In this document: piece after piece, positions 1 to 5,229 of the stretch
Position numbering within the stretch: the stretch's first letter is position 1
Layout of the letters: each line of letters opens with the position of its first letter
Assembly: GCA_045604025.1 (NCBI GenBank)
Contig: JAZUNG010000168.1
Span: 1 to 5,229, forward strand
Length of the DNA: 5,229 bases
Source of the DNA: RGIG5612 sp045604025
Lineage (GTDB): Bacteria; Bacillota; Clostridia; Lachnospirales; Lachnospiraceae
Direction: 5' to 3'
Made by a program: the position numbers and the translations under genes
The notes under the pieces: generated by a model
The model's input: the letters and a program-made list of their open reading frames with translations, nothing else
What the model was told of the DNA's origin: nothing
The model's database searches: none

Positions 1-386
1 ACCTGGTCATTTCCCTTGCCGGTGCAGCCATGTGCTATGGCATCGGCATTTTCCTTCTTTGCGATATCTACAAGAGCCTTGGCGATACAGGGACGGGCTG
101 TGCTGGTACCCAGCAGGTATCCTTCATACTTTGCACCTGCCTTCATGGTAGGAATGATATAGTTGTCTGCATAGTCGTCCATCAGATCCAGAACATACAG
201 TTTGGAAGCACCTGTTTTGAGGGCTTTCTCCTCCAGACCATCCAGTTCGTCTGCCTGTCCTACGTTTGCTGCTACTGCGATGACCTCACAGTTATTGTAA
301 TTCTCTTTCAGCCATGGAATGATGATAGATGTATCCAGACCTCCTGAATATGCCAGTACTACCTTTTTGATATCTGCCTTGTTCAT
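1..386 (-). CDS. argG: Argininosuccinate synthase, N-terminal 128 residues (partial at window edge)
   Basis: ArgG joins citrulline and aspartate, using ATP, to give argininosuccinate, the penultimate step of arginine synthesis in the cytoplasm. The fragment holds the N-type ATP pyrophosphatase domain. It has the PP-loop AYSGGLDTS at residues 12-20, the ANVGQ segment at 41-45, the citrulline/ATP region LLGTSTARP at 91-99, and HGCTGKGNDQ at 119-128, where the window ends. All are family hallmarks. Full-length ArgG is about 400 residues, so roughly two thirds lies beyond position 1. The ATG at 384-386 is well supported: a GAAGGAGA ribosome binding site (393-400) sits 6 bases upstream, and the PP-loop falls at the usual distance from the N-terminus. 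The gene has its own promoter and an ARG-box-like leader (separate entries), so it is probably transcribed apart from the kinase-like gene upstream, behind a terminator hairpin. Identification is secure. Confidence 0.97.
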   Translation of the reverse strand, partial: MNKADIKKVVLAYSGGLDTSIIIPWLKENYNNCEVIAVAANVGQADELDGLEEKALKTGASKLYVLDLMDDYADNYIIPTMKAGAKYEGYLLGTSTARPCIAKALVDIAKKENADAIAHGCTGKGNDQ

Positions 387-412
387 GTTTTGTCTCCTTC
401 TGTGTAAAATTA

Positions 413-468
413 TGCATTGAATAATGTATATTTTGTATATATATGCATTAAATTTGTATAAACACTCG
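413..468 (-). promoter_or_regulatory. Candidate ArgR operator (phased ARG-box-like half-sites) in the argG leader
   Basis: Read on the plus strand, the core TGTATATATATGCA at 434-447 fits the ARG-box pattern TGnAT-N4-ATnCA in both halves. Good left half-sites lie exactly 21 bp to each side: TGCAT at 413-417 and TGTAT at 455-459. Twenty-one bp is the classic pitch of paired ARG boxes (18 bp plus a 3 bp gap). An alternative register gives TGAAT at 418-422. The sites cover the start of the predicted transcript, where a bound ArgR hexamer would block initiation or early elongation. The region is very AT-rich, so chance matches are a real concern. The identity of the downstream gene is the main support. 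Confidence 0.45.
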
Positions 469-471
469 TAT

Positions 472-500
472 TTTATACTCTTATATTTTTGAAATGTCAA
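472..500 (-). promoter_or_regulatory. Sigma-A type promoter for argG
   Basis: On the minus strand there is a perfect -35 box TTGACA (495-500), a 17-base spacer, and a -10 box TATAAA (472-477). This is close to the ideal housekeeping promoter. Transcription would start near 465 and give a leader of about 79 bases before the argG ATG. It lies downstream of the hairpin at 554-581, so it creates an independent argG transcription unit. Confidence 0.82.
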
Positions 501-553
501 GAGCAAAAACCTATTTGTATTCATTTAGTGCAAAAACTGTCAGAGAAACGAAC

Positions 554-581
554 AGCTGCCACACCCATAGGTGTGACAGCT
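554..581 (-). terminator. Hairpin terminator after the cytidylate-kinase-like gene
   Basis: AGCTG-C-CACACC (554-565) and GGTGTG-A-CAGCT (570-581) form a 12-position stem around a 4-base loop. In minus-strand RNA the one non-Watson-Crick position is a U-G wobble, so the helix is continuous. In plus-strand RNA it would be a C-A mismatch. This asymmetry fits a minus-strand function. The hairpin starts 21 bases after the kinase-like stop codon. The tract after it (GTTCGTTTCTC) is U-rich but not a clean U run, so termination may be incomplete or factor-assisted. Confidence 0.65.
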
Positions 582-602
582 AATAATAAGTATCCCGAAA
601 GG

Positions 603-1214
603 TTACTTGAAGATCTTGGCCAGATAAGGAACAACGTCAGCGATGTTTATATTGGTCGTATTGAGGCACATGTCATAATACTGCTTGTCGCCCCATTTCT
701 GCAGAGTATAGTCCTCATAATAGCTTGCTCTGCCCTTGTCTACCTTCTGAACAAACTTTTTCATCTGCTTGTAGTCGTAGTTCTCATCCTCGGTTGCTCT
801 GTCAAAGCATCTCTGGATCCTGGCCTCGAGATCTGCATATACAAACAGTCTGATGAGATTGATATCCTCGGTCTCCTTGAGAATGAAATCTGCACACCTG
901 CCTACTATGACGCAGTTGGACTTGGTAGCCAGCTCGCGGATAACATCTGTCTGAGCCTTGTAAATATCCTGGATCTGTTTGAGATTATAGTCAGTTCCAA
1001 CAATAAAAGTATGCTCAACTGTGATAGGAAACAGCCTGTGATTCCTTCCCTCAAGTATCTCATTAACATAGTTTTCAGAGAGCTCAGTATGTTTGACGAT
1101 CTCTGTCAGGATCTCGTTGTCATAGTATTCGAAGCCAAGCTCCTCTGCCAGACGTCTGCCCAGCTCTCTTCCACCACTGCCGAACTCACGTCCGATCGTA
1201 ATTACAGTATTCAT
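603..1214 (-). CDS. Cytidylate kinase-like family P-loop protein (Cytidylate_kin2 type)
   Basis: A complete 203-residue protein of the family related to cytidylate kinase but distinct from canonical Cmk. The N-terminus has the family's modified P-loop, GREFGSGGRELG, at residues 8-19, where an Arg (R16) stands where Walker A normally has Lys. Further family-typical segments are the YYD region (30-32), VIVGRCADFIL (102-112), LFVYADLEARIQR (123-135, a lid-side Arg-rich helix) and YYEDYTLQKWGD (165-176). A nucleoside monophosphate kinase fold is clear. The substrate is not: members are common as extra copies in Clostridia and I know of no firmly assigned reaction. The ATG at 1212-1214 has an AGGTGG site 8 bases upstream. 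The gene follows the small membrane protein by 18 bases, so the two are probably co-transcribed, and a terminator hairpin follows. A longer plus-strand open frame (489-1220) overlies this gene and is treated as a shadow. Confidence 0.9.
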   Translation of the reverse strand: MNTVITIGREFGSGGRELGRRLAEELGFEYYDNEILTEIVKHTELSENYVNEILEGRNHRLFPITVEHTFIVGTDYNLKQIQDIYKAQTDVIRELATKSNCVIVGRCADFILKETEDINLIRLFVYADLEARIQRCFDRATEDENYDYKQMKKFVQKVDKGRASYYEDYTLQKWGDKQYYDMCLNTTNINIADVVPYLAKIFK

Positions 1215-1232
1215 TTATAGTTCCACCTGTTC

Positions 1233-1457
1233 TTATCTAGCTTTCTCAAGCTGTCTTTCTGCTGCAGCCTTTACTCTCTCTGTAAAGGAGATTTCCTTTG
1301 CCTGATCCTCGTCCTCGAACTCATAGCCCCAGTCTTCAAGATCGTCCCAGTCTTCAGAGTCTGACTTCTTGATAAGTTTCTCATAGCACAGATATCCGGC
1401 ATAAAGAACCAGTCCTACGAGTGTGATGATCGCCAGAGCTTTAAAAACGTTCTTCAT
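1233..1457 (-). CDS. Small single-helix membrane protein with acidic tail, function unknown
   Basis: A 74-residue protein that I do not recognise as a named family. Residues 7-25 form one hydrophobic helix (ALAIITLVGLVLYAGYLCY), followed by a basic patch (K27, K30, K31). Next comes a strongly acidic stretch at 33-51 with 12 Asp/Glu in 19 residues and two DW pairs (36-37, 42-43). The end (54-74) is a charged, probably helical segment. There is no cleavage site or lipobox, so it is likely a membrane-anchored protein rather than a secreted one. The basic patch after the helix favours a cytoplasmic tail by the positive-inside rule, but the N-terminus also carries two lysines, so topology is uncertain. 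The ATG at 1455-1457 has a perfect AGGAGG site 5 bases upstream, which makes this a convincing gene despite its size. It lies between tRNA-Gly and the kinase-like gene and is probably read from the tRNA promoter. Confidence 0.8.
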   Translation of the reverse strand: MKNVFKALAIITLVGLVLYAGYLCYEKLIKKSDSEDWDDLEDWGYEFEDEDQAKEISFTERVKAAAERQLEKAR

Positions 1458-1491
1458 ATGTACCTCCTGTTATAAACAAGTACTTTTGTCA

Positions 1492-1562
1492 AGCGGGGTA
1501 CGGGAATCGAACCCGCCTCTCAAGCTTGGGAAGCTCGCGTACTACCGATGTACTAACCCCGC
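1492..1562 (-). tRNA. tRNA-Gly, anticodon CCC
   Basis: The minus strand folds into a full cloverleaf of 71 nt. The acceptor pairs GCGGGGT (1556-1562) with ACCCCGC (1493-1499). The D-arm is GTAC-ATCGGTA-GTAC. The anticodon stem CGAGC/GCTTG includes one G-U pair, with loop TTCCCAA placing CCC at 1528-1530. The T-arm is GCGGG-TTCGATT-CCCGT. The discriminator base is U73 (1492), as expected for bacterial glycine tRNAs. CCA is not encoded (TGA follows the acceptor stem), so nucleotidyltransferase must add it. It reads GGG codons. A strong promoter ends a few bases upstream, and no terminator is visible before the next gene. Confidence 0.96.
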
Positions 1563-1574
1563 TTATACATAGTT

Positions 1575-1603
1575 ATTTTACCAATATCATTTCCATGTTT
1601 CAA
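1575..1603 (-). promoter_or_regulatory. Sigma-A type promoter for the tRNA-Gly unit
   Basis: Minus-strand -35 TTGAAA (1598-1603), 17-base spacer, and -10 TAAAAT (1575-1580). The predicted start near 1568 is about 6 bases before the tRNA 5' end, a usual distance for tRNA promoters. The -35 box begins immediately after the transporter stop codon (1604-1606). I see no terminator between the upstream operon and this promoter, so readthrough from the operon may add to it. Confidence 0.75.
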
Positions 1604-2554
1604 TCATTGTTTTTGTCTTTTGGAGAAATTGATCTGGGAAAGGATTATCGCAATGAACATGAGCACGCATCCGAATATTTCTCTTCCGCTCATGGTCTGT
1701 CTCAGTATGATCATTCCCGCAAAAAGAGCAAATACAGACTCCAGGCTCATCAGCAGCGAAGCCACAGCCGGATGAAGGTTTTTCTGGCATATGATCTGCA
1801 GTGTGTATGATACCCCGCTGCTCAGAAGGCCCATATACAGAAGTGGCATCCAGACCTTCCAGTTGGTGAACTGATATGCCCACTGACCGGCTGTCCCTTC
1901 AAACGGGATCACCTCAAAGATCACTGCAAGAACGGCGGATATCACAGCAACCGTAAGAAACTCTATGGCAGACAGTCTCAGTCCGTCACAAGAGCCGCCA
2001 AATCTGTCGATCGTAAGGATCTGAAACGCAAATGCCACTGCACATCCAAGAAGCAGTATATCGGGCGTATCAAGCGTAAGATCGCCGCTGATACACAGGA
2101 AATACAGGCCAACCAGAGCAATAGCTACTGAGACCCATATGTTCCATCCACATTTTGTATGAAAAAACAGACCCATTATGGGTACCAGCAGGATATAAAC
2201 AGATGTCAGAAATCCTGCCTTGCCGGTAGAACCACCAAAGTTCAGCGCAACCTGCTGCAGATTGGTCGCTATAGAAAGGAAGACTCCGCATGCGATGCCT
2301 GTTAGCCACAGCTTTCTTCTATCAGCAGAGGTTGCAGGCCTGCGTGAAAAACCCTTCTTATCAAAAATAAATGTAACCAGATAGACAGCCAGGGCTCCGA
2401 TAAACATCCTGGTGGAATTGAATGTATATGCACCCAGCTCCATTCCGCCGATCTGCTGTATAACAAAAGAAATTCCCCAGATGATGGAAGCAAACCCAAG
2501 CAGGAGGGAATTTCTGGTCCTGATACTCATATCTGAACTGACCTTTTTAAGCAT
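1604..2554 (-). CDS. EamA/DMT-superfamily transporter, 10 membrane helices
   Basis: A 316-residue inner-membrane protein of the drug/metabolite transporter superfamily (two EamA repeats of five helices). Approximate helices: 16-34, 43-64, 82-101, 112-131, 137-154, 166-184, 196-214, 233-253, 260-285 and 291-308. Repeat signatures include SIIWGISFVIQ (23-33) and a C-terminal HPAVASLLMSLESVFALFAG (261-280). The acidic residue often found just after this segment (a G-E pair in many members) is replaced by RQ at 285-286. Members export amino acids, metabolites or drugs, and substrate cannot be read from sequence. The start at 2552-2554 follows GAAGGAAA placed about 10 bases upstream, next to the ribF stop. 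A second ATG (codon 9, 2528-2530) with AAAGGT 10 bases upstream is a fair alternative that would remove only eight residues before helix 1. It is 14 bases after ribF and probably belongs to the same transcript. Confidence 0.92.
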   Translation of the reverse strand: MLKKVSSDMSIRTRNSLLLGFASIIWGISFVIQQIGGMELGAYTFNSTRMFIGALAVYLVTFIFDKKGFSRRPATSADRRKLWLTGIACGVFLSIATNLQQVALNFGGSTGKAGFLTSVYILLVPIMGLFFHTKCGWNIWVSVAIALVGLYFLCISGDLTLDTPDILLLGCAVAFAFQILTIDRFGGSCDGLRLSAIEFLTVAVISAVLAVIFEVIPFEGTAGQWAYQFTNWKVWMPLLYMGLLSSGVSYTLQIICQKNLHPAVASLLMSLESVFALFAGMIILRQTMSGREIFGCVLMFIAIILSQINFSKRQKQ

Positions 2555-2568
2555 CGATTTTATTTCCT

Positions 2569-3486
2569 TCAGTCGGCAAAATAATCTCTGACTGCTGAAG
2601 TATCCTGTGCGATCTGCGCCTCCAGAGACTCAGCATCTGAGAATCTCATCTCAGGTCTGATAAACTTATAAAACTCCACTACCGCTGACTGCCCGTACAG
2701 GTCAGCTGAGAAATCCAGGATATTGGTCTCTACTGATCTCTCACCGTCAGTGTAAAACGTCGGACGGACACCTATATTGGTTATGCTTACCAAAGACTGA
2801 CCGTCTATGATAGTCCGTGTAGCATATACCCCATCCGGAGGCAGTATCTTGTCTTCCGGCACGGAAAAATTGATCGTGGGGATACCCATACCGGTCCCAA
2901 TATGATGCCCATGCTCGATAATACCTGACATAAAGAAAGGTCTGCCCAGCATGGCAGCTGCATCTTCCAGGTGACCTGCTGCTACTTCATCCCTGATATA
3001 AGTAGAACTGATATAATTGTCTTTATATCTGACTCGGGGTGTGATCCTGACCTCAAAGCCATACCTGGATCCCAGCTCAGCAAGTGCCTTGGCATCTCCT
3101 GCCCTGCCGTATCCGAATCTGAAGTCATCCCCGCATACGATAACCCTGGCTCCCAGTTTGCCTTTGAGAATGATCTTGGCAAAGCTCTCAGGAGACATAT
3201 TCCTGATCTCATCATCAAATGGGTATTCTATAAAATAATCAGTTCCCAGCTTTTCAGCCTCGCGTCTTCTTTCTGACTTCGAGATCACGTGTCTGGAAAC
3301 AACATTATTCACTACATCTGCGGGATTGCGCAAAAAAGAAAACACGACCTGCTTCATATCATCGCCGATCTCCCGGGCGGCAATTTCAAAAAGCAGCTGG
3401 TGTCCTCTGTGAAAACAGTCAAATTTACCAATAGTTACGACCGTGTTATGCAGTTGTATGTCTTTACGTCCGCTGATATACTCCAT
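2569..3486 (-). CDS. ribF: Bifunctional riboflavin kinase / FAD synthetase
   Basis: RibF phosphorylates riboflavin to FMN and adenylates FMN to FAD in the cytoplasm. At 305 residues the length is normal. The N-terminal FMN adenylyltransferase domain shows TIGKFDCFHRGHQ (18-30) with the nucleotidyltransferase HxGH at 26-29, GDDFRFG (119-125) and ISSTYIRDEVAAGHL (159-173) leading to MLGRPF (179-184). The C-terminal flavokinase domain shows GIPTINF (201-207) with the PT-N metal/ATP motif, DGVYATR (218-224), NIGVRPTF (237-244) and VETNILDF (252-259), with the likely catalytic base E253. Two positions in the first motif differ from the common TIGNFDGVHRGH form (K21, C24), and the Arg usual before the PT-N motif is T198. 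Neither suggests loss of function on its own. The ATG at 3484-3486 is 3 bases after the truB stop and has no strong ribosome binding site, so translation is probably coupled to truB. Confidence 0.95.
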   Translation of the reverse strand: MEYISGRKDIQLHNTVVTIGKFDCFHRGHQLLFEIAAREIGDDMKQVVFSFLRNPADVVNNVVSRHVISKSERRREAEKLGTDYFIEYPFDDEIRNMSPESFAKIILKGKLGARVIVCGDDFRFGYGRAGDAKALAELGSRYGFEVRITPRVRYKDNYISSTYIRDEVAAGHLEDAAAMLGRPFFMSGIIEHGHHIGTGMGIPTINFSVPEDKILPPDGVYATRTIIDGQSLVSITNIGVRPTFYTDGERSVETNILDFSADLYGQSAVVEFYKFIRPEMRFSDAESLEAQIAQDTSAVRDYFAD

Positions 3487-3489
3487 GTA

Positions 3490-4431
3490 CTATTTAAACA
3501 TCTTTTCGCATTTATAGCAGGACTCTTCGCTGTCATACCTGTACAGTGCATAGAACTCGCCTGCTGTTGTATATATACGGTATATACCTTCTGTATTCAT
3601 TTGTCCCTTGAGTCCACTGTCAGTCTGAACGGCAGGCACGTCAAAGTCTTCTTCATACAGGTAATTGCCGTAAACGAGCCTTTTTACAGCCTCATCATTT
3701 ACAGTGAGATACGGATATTCCATCAGGAAGTGATCAGTGGGAATAATATACTCTGAAATAGTCCCCTGTTCAGCATATTTTATGACTTCATCAACAGTTA
3801 TGGCACTATCAGTTCCAAGACCAGCAGCACGGATCCTTTCCAGCTCCTTCATGCAGGCAGGAATGCCCATAAAAGCTCCGATATCCTCACAGATGGTCCT
3901 AACGTAAGTCCCTTTGGAACAGTATACTGTAAAGCTGATCTCAAGGAGATCGAAGTCGGTCCTGATATCTTCATATCCGTAAACAGTGACGCTCCTGGAC
4001 TCTCGTTCTATCACTCTGCCCTTTCTGGCAGCGTCCACCAGTTTGACGCCATCCACCTTGACGGCAGAATACATAGGAGGGATCTGTTCGATCTGACCGG
4101 TAAAATGCTCAAAGGCTCTGATGATCAGCTCTTCACTCACCCTGCTCCTGACATCAGAAGCAGACATTTCTTCCAGAACGGTTCCGGAAATATCCTGTGT
4201 ATCTGTCTTTTTCCCCAGAAGCATGACCGTCCTGTATGTCTTGTCGGTATCAGTCAGCCTTCCGACCAGCTTGGTAGCCTTGCCGATACATACCGGCAGA
4301 ACTCCTGTAGCATCAGGATCCAGTGTGCCTGTATGACCTATCTTCTTCTCACCAGTCAGGCGCCTTAAGATTGCGACAACGTGAAAAGAAGTATATCCTT
4401 TTTCCTTGTAGATATTGATGACTCCCTGCAT
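3490..4431 (-). CDS. truB: tRNA pseudouridine-55 synthase
   Basis: TruB isomerises U55 in the T-loop of elongator tRNAs to pseudouridine and also acts as a tRNA folding chaperone. The catalytic domain carries GHTGTLDPDATGVLP at 32-46 with nucleophile D38, the conserved KTY at 64-66 (Y66 stacks on the target base), QIPPMYSAVKVDG at 116-128 with a downstream AR pair at 135-136, and CSKGTYVRT at 170-178 with the conserved Arg. The C-terminal 80 residues fit the diverged PUA-like domain of the family. The length of 313 is normal. The ATG at 4429-4431 is 3 bases after the upstream stop with only a weak ribosome binding site (GCGGTAG), so coupling is likely. Its neighbours on both sides are the usual ones in Firmicutes. 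The tRNA-Gly in this window carries the TTC-containing T-loop that TruB recognises. Confidence 0.97.
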   Translation of the reverse strand: MQGVINIYKEKGYTSFHVVAILRRLTGEKKIGHTGTLDPDATGVLPVCIGKATKLVGRLTDTDKTYRTVMLLGKKTDTQDISGTVLEEMSASDVRSRVSEELIIRAFEHFTGQIEQIPPMYSAVKVDGVKLVDAARKGRVIERESRSVTVYGYEDIRTDFDLLEISFTVYCSKGTYVRTICEDIGAFMGIPACMKELERIRAAGLGTDSAITVDEVIKYAEQGTISEYIIPTDHFLMEYPYLTVNDEAVKRLVYGNYLYEEDFDVPAVQTDSGLKGQMNTEGIYRIYTTAGEFYALYRYDSEESCYKCEKMFK

Positions 4432-4434
4432 TGA

Positions 4435-5229
4435 TCAGACTACCGCGTCCTTCAGCGCATCCAGAAGCTGGTCTATACATGCCTGAACATCACCTTTCAG
4501 AGTGCAGCCGGCTGCCCTGGCATGACCTCCGCCTCCGAACTTCATGGCGATCTCATTAACATCCACTTCATCTCCCGAACGCAGACTTACCTTGAATTCA
4601 TCAGGATGGATCTCATGCAGACAGATAGCCACCTGTACTCCCCTGGTGAGTCTCAGCTGAGATACAATACCTTCTAGTTCACGCCCGGATACACCAAACT
4701 CCGCCAGATCCGCCTTGGTTGTATAACTGTAGATCACACGTCCGTCATAGGCCAGCTTGCTGTTCAGTACGGTATAGCCAAATATCCTGTTCTCATCGTA
4801 GGTCTTGGCATAGAAGCTCTCATCCACGATAAAGTTGGTAGGAATGTCATACTCCATCAGATCAGCTGCAACGCGCATGGTCTGTGGGGTTGTGGACGGA
4901 TACTTGAACACACCTGTGTCATAGATGATACCTGTATACAGAGCAATGGCTATGTCTCTGTCGATCTTTGCAGGATCCATGAATCCATACAGTGCCTCAC
5001 AGCATGAGGAACCGCCTCCGAAAACATAATTTTCATCGGCAAATCCGGGATTGCTGATATGGTGATCAATATTGATCGTATGGGTGGCACTGGTGAAATA
5101 CCTCTCTGCCTTACCGATGCGCACCAGACTGGCACTGACCAGACAGAAGAACACATCATATGTCCTGTCCATGTCATACTCCGTATTGATCCTGACAAAA
5201 TATTTCAGAAATGATAGCTTCACCGTGGG
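4435..5229 (-). CDS. nrnA: DHH-family phosphoesterase, NrnA-like (partial, N-terminus outside window)
   Basis: NrnA-type proteins degrade very short RNA (nanoRNA) and often dephosphorylate pAp, using Mn ions held by DHH motifs. The visible 264 residues start in frame at the window edge. Motif I (DxD) and the true start lie beyond 5229, so the GTG at 5221-5223 is not a start. Present are the DHH triad (codons 5059-5067), the segment ending IIYDTGVF with the motif IV Asp, and the C-terminal DHHA1 motif FGGGGHARAAG. At the expected motif II place, normally an Asp followed by small residues and Arg-Ile/Leu, the sequence reads LVSASLVRIG, with Val (codon 5137-5139) replacing Asp. Activity may be altered. 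The place before truB and ribF is the standard position of nrnA in Firmicutes, which supports the name over other DHH proteins. The C-terminus is intact and ends 3 bases before truB. Confidence 0.85.
   Translation of the reverse strand, partial: PTVKLSFLKYFVRINTEYDMDRTYDVFFCLVSASLVRIGKAERYFTSATHTINIDHHISNPGFADENYVFGGGSSCCEALYGFMDPAKIDRDIAIALYTGIIYDTGVFKYPSTTPQTMRVAADLMEYDIPTNFIVDESFYAKTYDENRIFGYTVLNSKLAYDGRVIYSYTTKADLAEFGVSGRELEGIVSQLRLTRGVQVAICLHEIHPDEFKVSLRSGDEVDVNEIAMKFGGGGHARAAGCTLKGDVQACIDQLLDALKDAVV

Noticed and set aside
387..471. The argG leader as a T-box or other riboswitch.
   Set aside because: The leader is only about 79 bases, very AT-rich, with no T-box sequence, specifier stem or terminator/antiterminator pair. 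An operator explanation fits better.
489..1220. A 243-codon plus-strand open frame, longer than the annotated gene it overlaps.
   Set aside because: It is antisense to the kinase-like gene, has no ribosome binding site before its ATG, runs through the argG promoter and the terminator hairpin, and has no recognisable motifs. The minus-strand frame has clear family motifs and a ribosome binding site.
1469..1492. A perfect TTGACA (minus strand, 1487-1492) at the tRNA 3' end followed by TATAAC, as a possible separate promoter for the small membrane protein.
   Set aside because: The spacer is only 12 bases, too short for a normal sigma-A promoter, and the -10-like element lies only a few bases before the ribosome binding site (AGGAGG, 1463-1468).
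3289..3756. A 155-codon plus-strand open frame across the ribF-truB junction.
   Set aside because: It is antisense to the conserved start of ribF and the end of truB, lacks a ribosome binding site and shows no family motifs.
5221..5223. GTG as the start of the DHH-family protein.
   Set aside because: The frame stays open to the window edge and the family needs about 60 more N-terminal residues including the DxD motif, so the gene continues outside.
1..5229. CRISPR arrays, insertion sequences, toxin-antitoxin or defence islands, and attachment-site duplication at the tRNA.
   Set aside because: No spaced direct repeats, transposase or integrase motifs were seen. The tRNA 3' end is not repeated elsewhere in the window as far as I could tell by eye.

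Overview
The window is a compact bacterial chromosome segment in which every supported gene lies on the minus strand, so transcription runs from high to low coordinates. Strong AGGAGG-type ribosome binding sites, sigma-A type promoters, a nrnA-truB-ribF cluster and protein sequences of clostridial flavour suggest a Firmicute, most likely Clostridia and plausibly Lachnospiraceae. That placement is inferred from protein resemblance and gene order, not from a search.

Right part (5229 to 1604): a tightly packed operon segment. It begins inside a DHH-family phosphoesterase (NrnA-like, N-terminus beyond the window edge), then truB (tRNA pseudouridine-55 synthase), ribF (bifunctional riboflavin kinase/FAD synthetase) and a 10-helix EamA/DMT-type transporter. 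The first two junctions have only 3 bases between stop and start and the third has 14, which suggests translational coupling. The first three genes form a known conserved neighbourhood of RNA maturation and turnover plus flavin cofactor synthesis, usually found downstream of infB/rbfA. The transporter is an addition of unknown substrate.

Middle part (1603 to 554): a consensus promoter begins directly after the transporter stop codon and fires just before a tRNA-Gly(CCC) gene. The tRNA is followed, with no visible terminator, by a 74-residue single-helix membrane protein with a very acidic tail and by a cytidylate-kinase-like P-loop protein. A strong hairpin closes this unit, which therefore looks like a mixed tRNA-mRNA operon.

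Left part (500 to 1): a near-perfect promoter, an AT-rich leader with phased ARG-box-like half-sites, and the first 128 codons of argG (argininosuccinate synthase), which runs off the left edge. ArgR-arginine repression of argG is the likely logic.

Most of the window is ordinary housekeeping sequence, and I see no clearly new defence, mobile or RNA system. The items most worth a second look are the missing motif II aspartate in the NrnA-like protein, the tRNA-led operon with its uncharacterised membrane protein/kinase pair, and the 21-bp-phased operator half-sites before argG.
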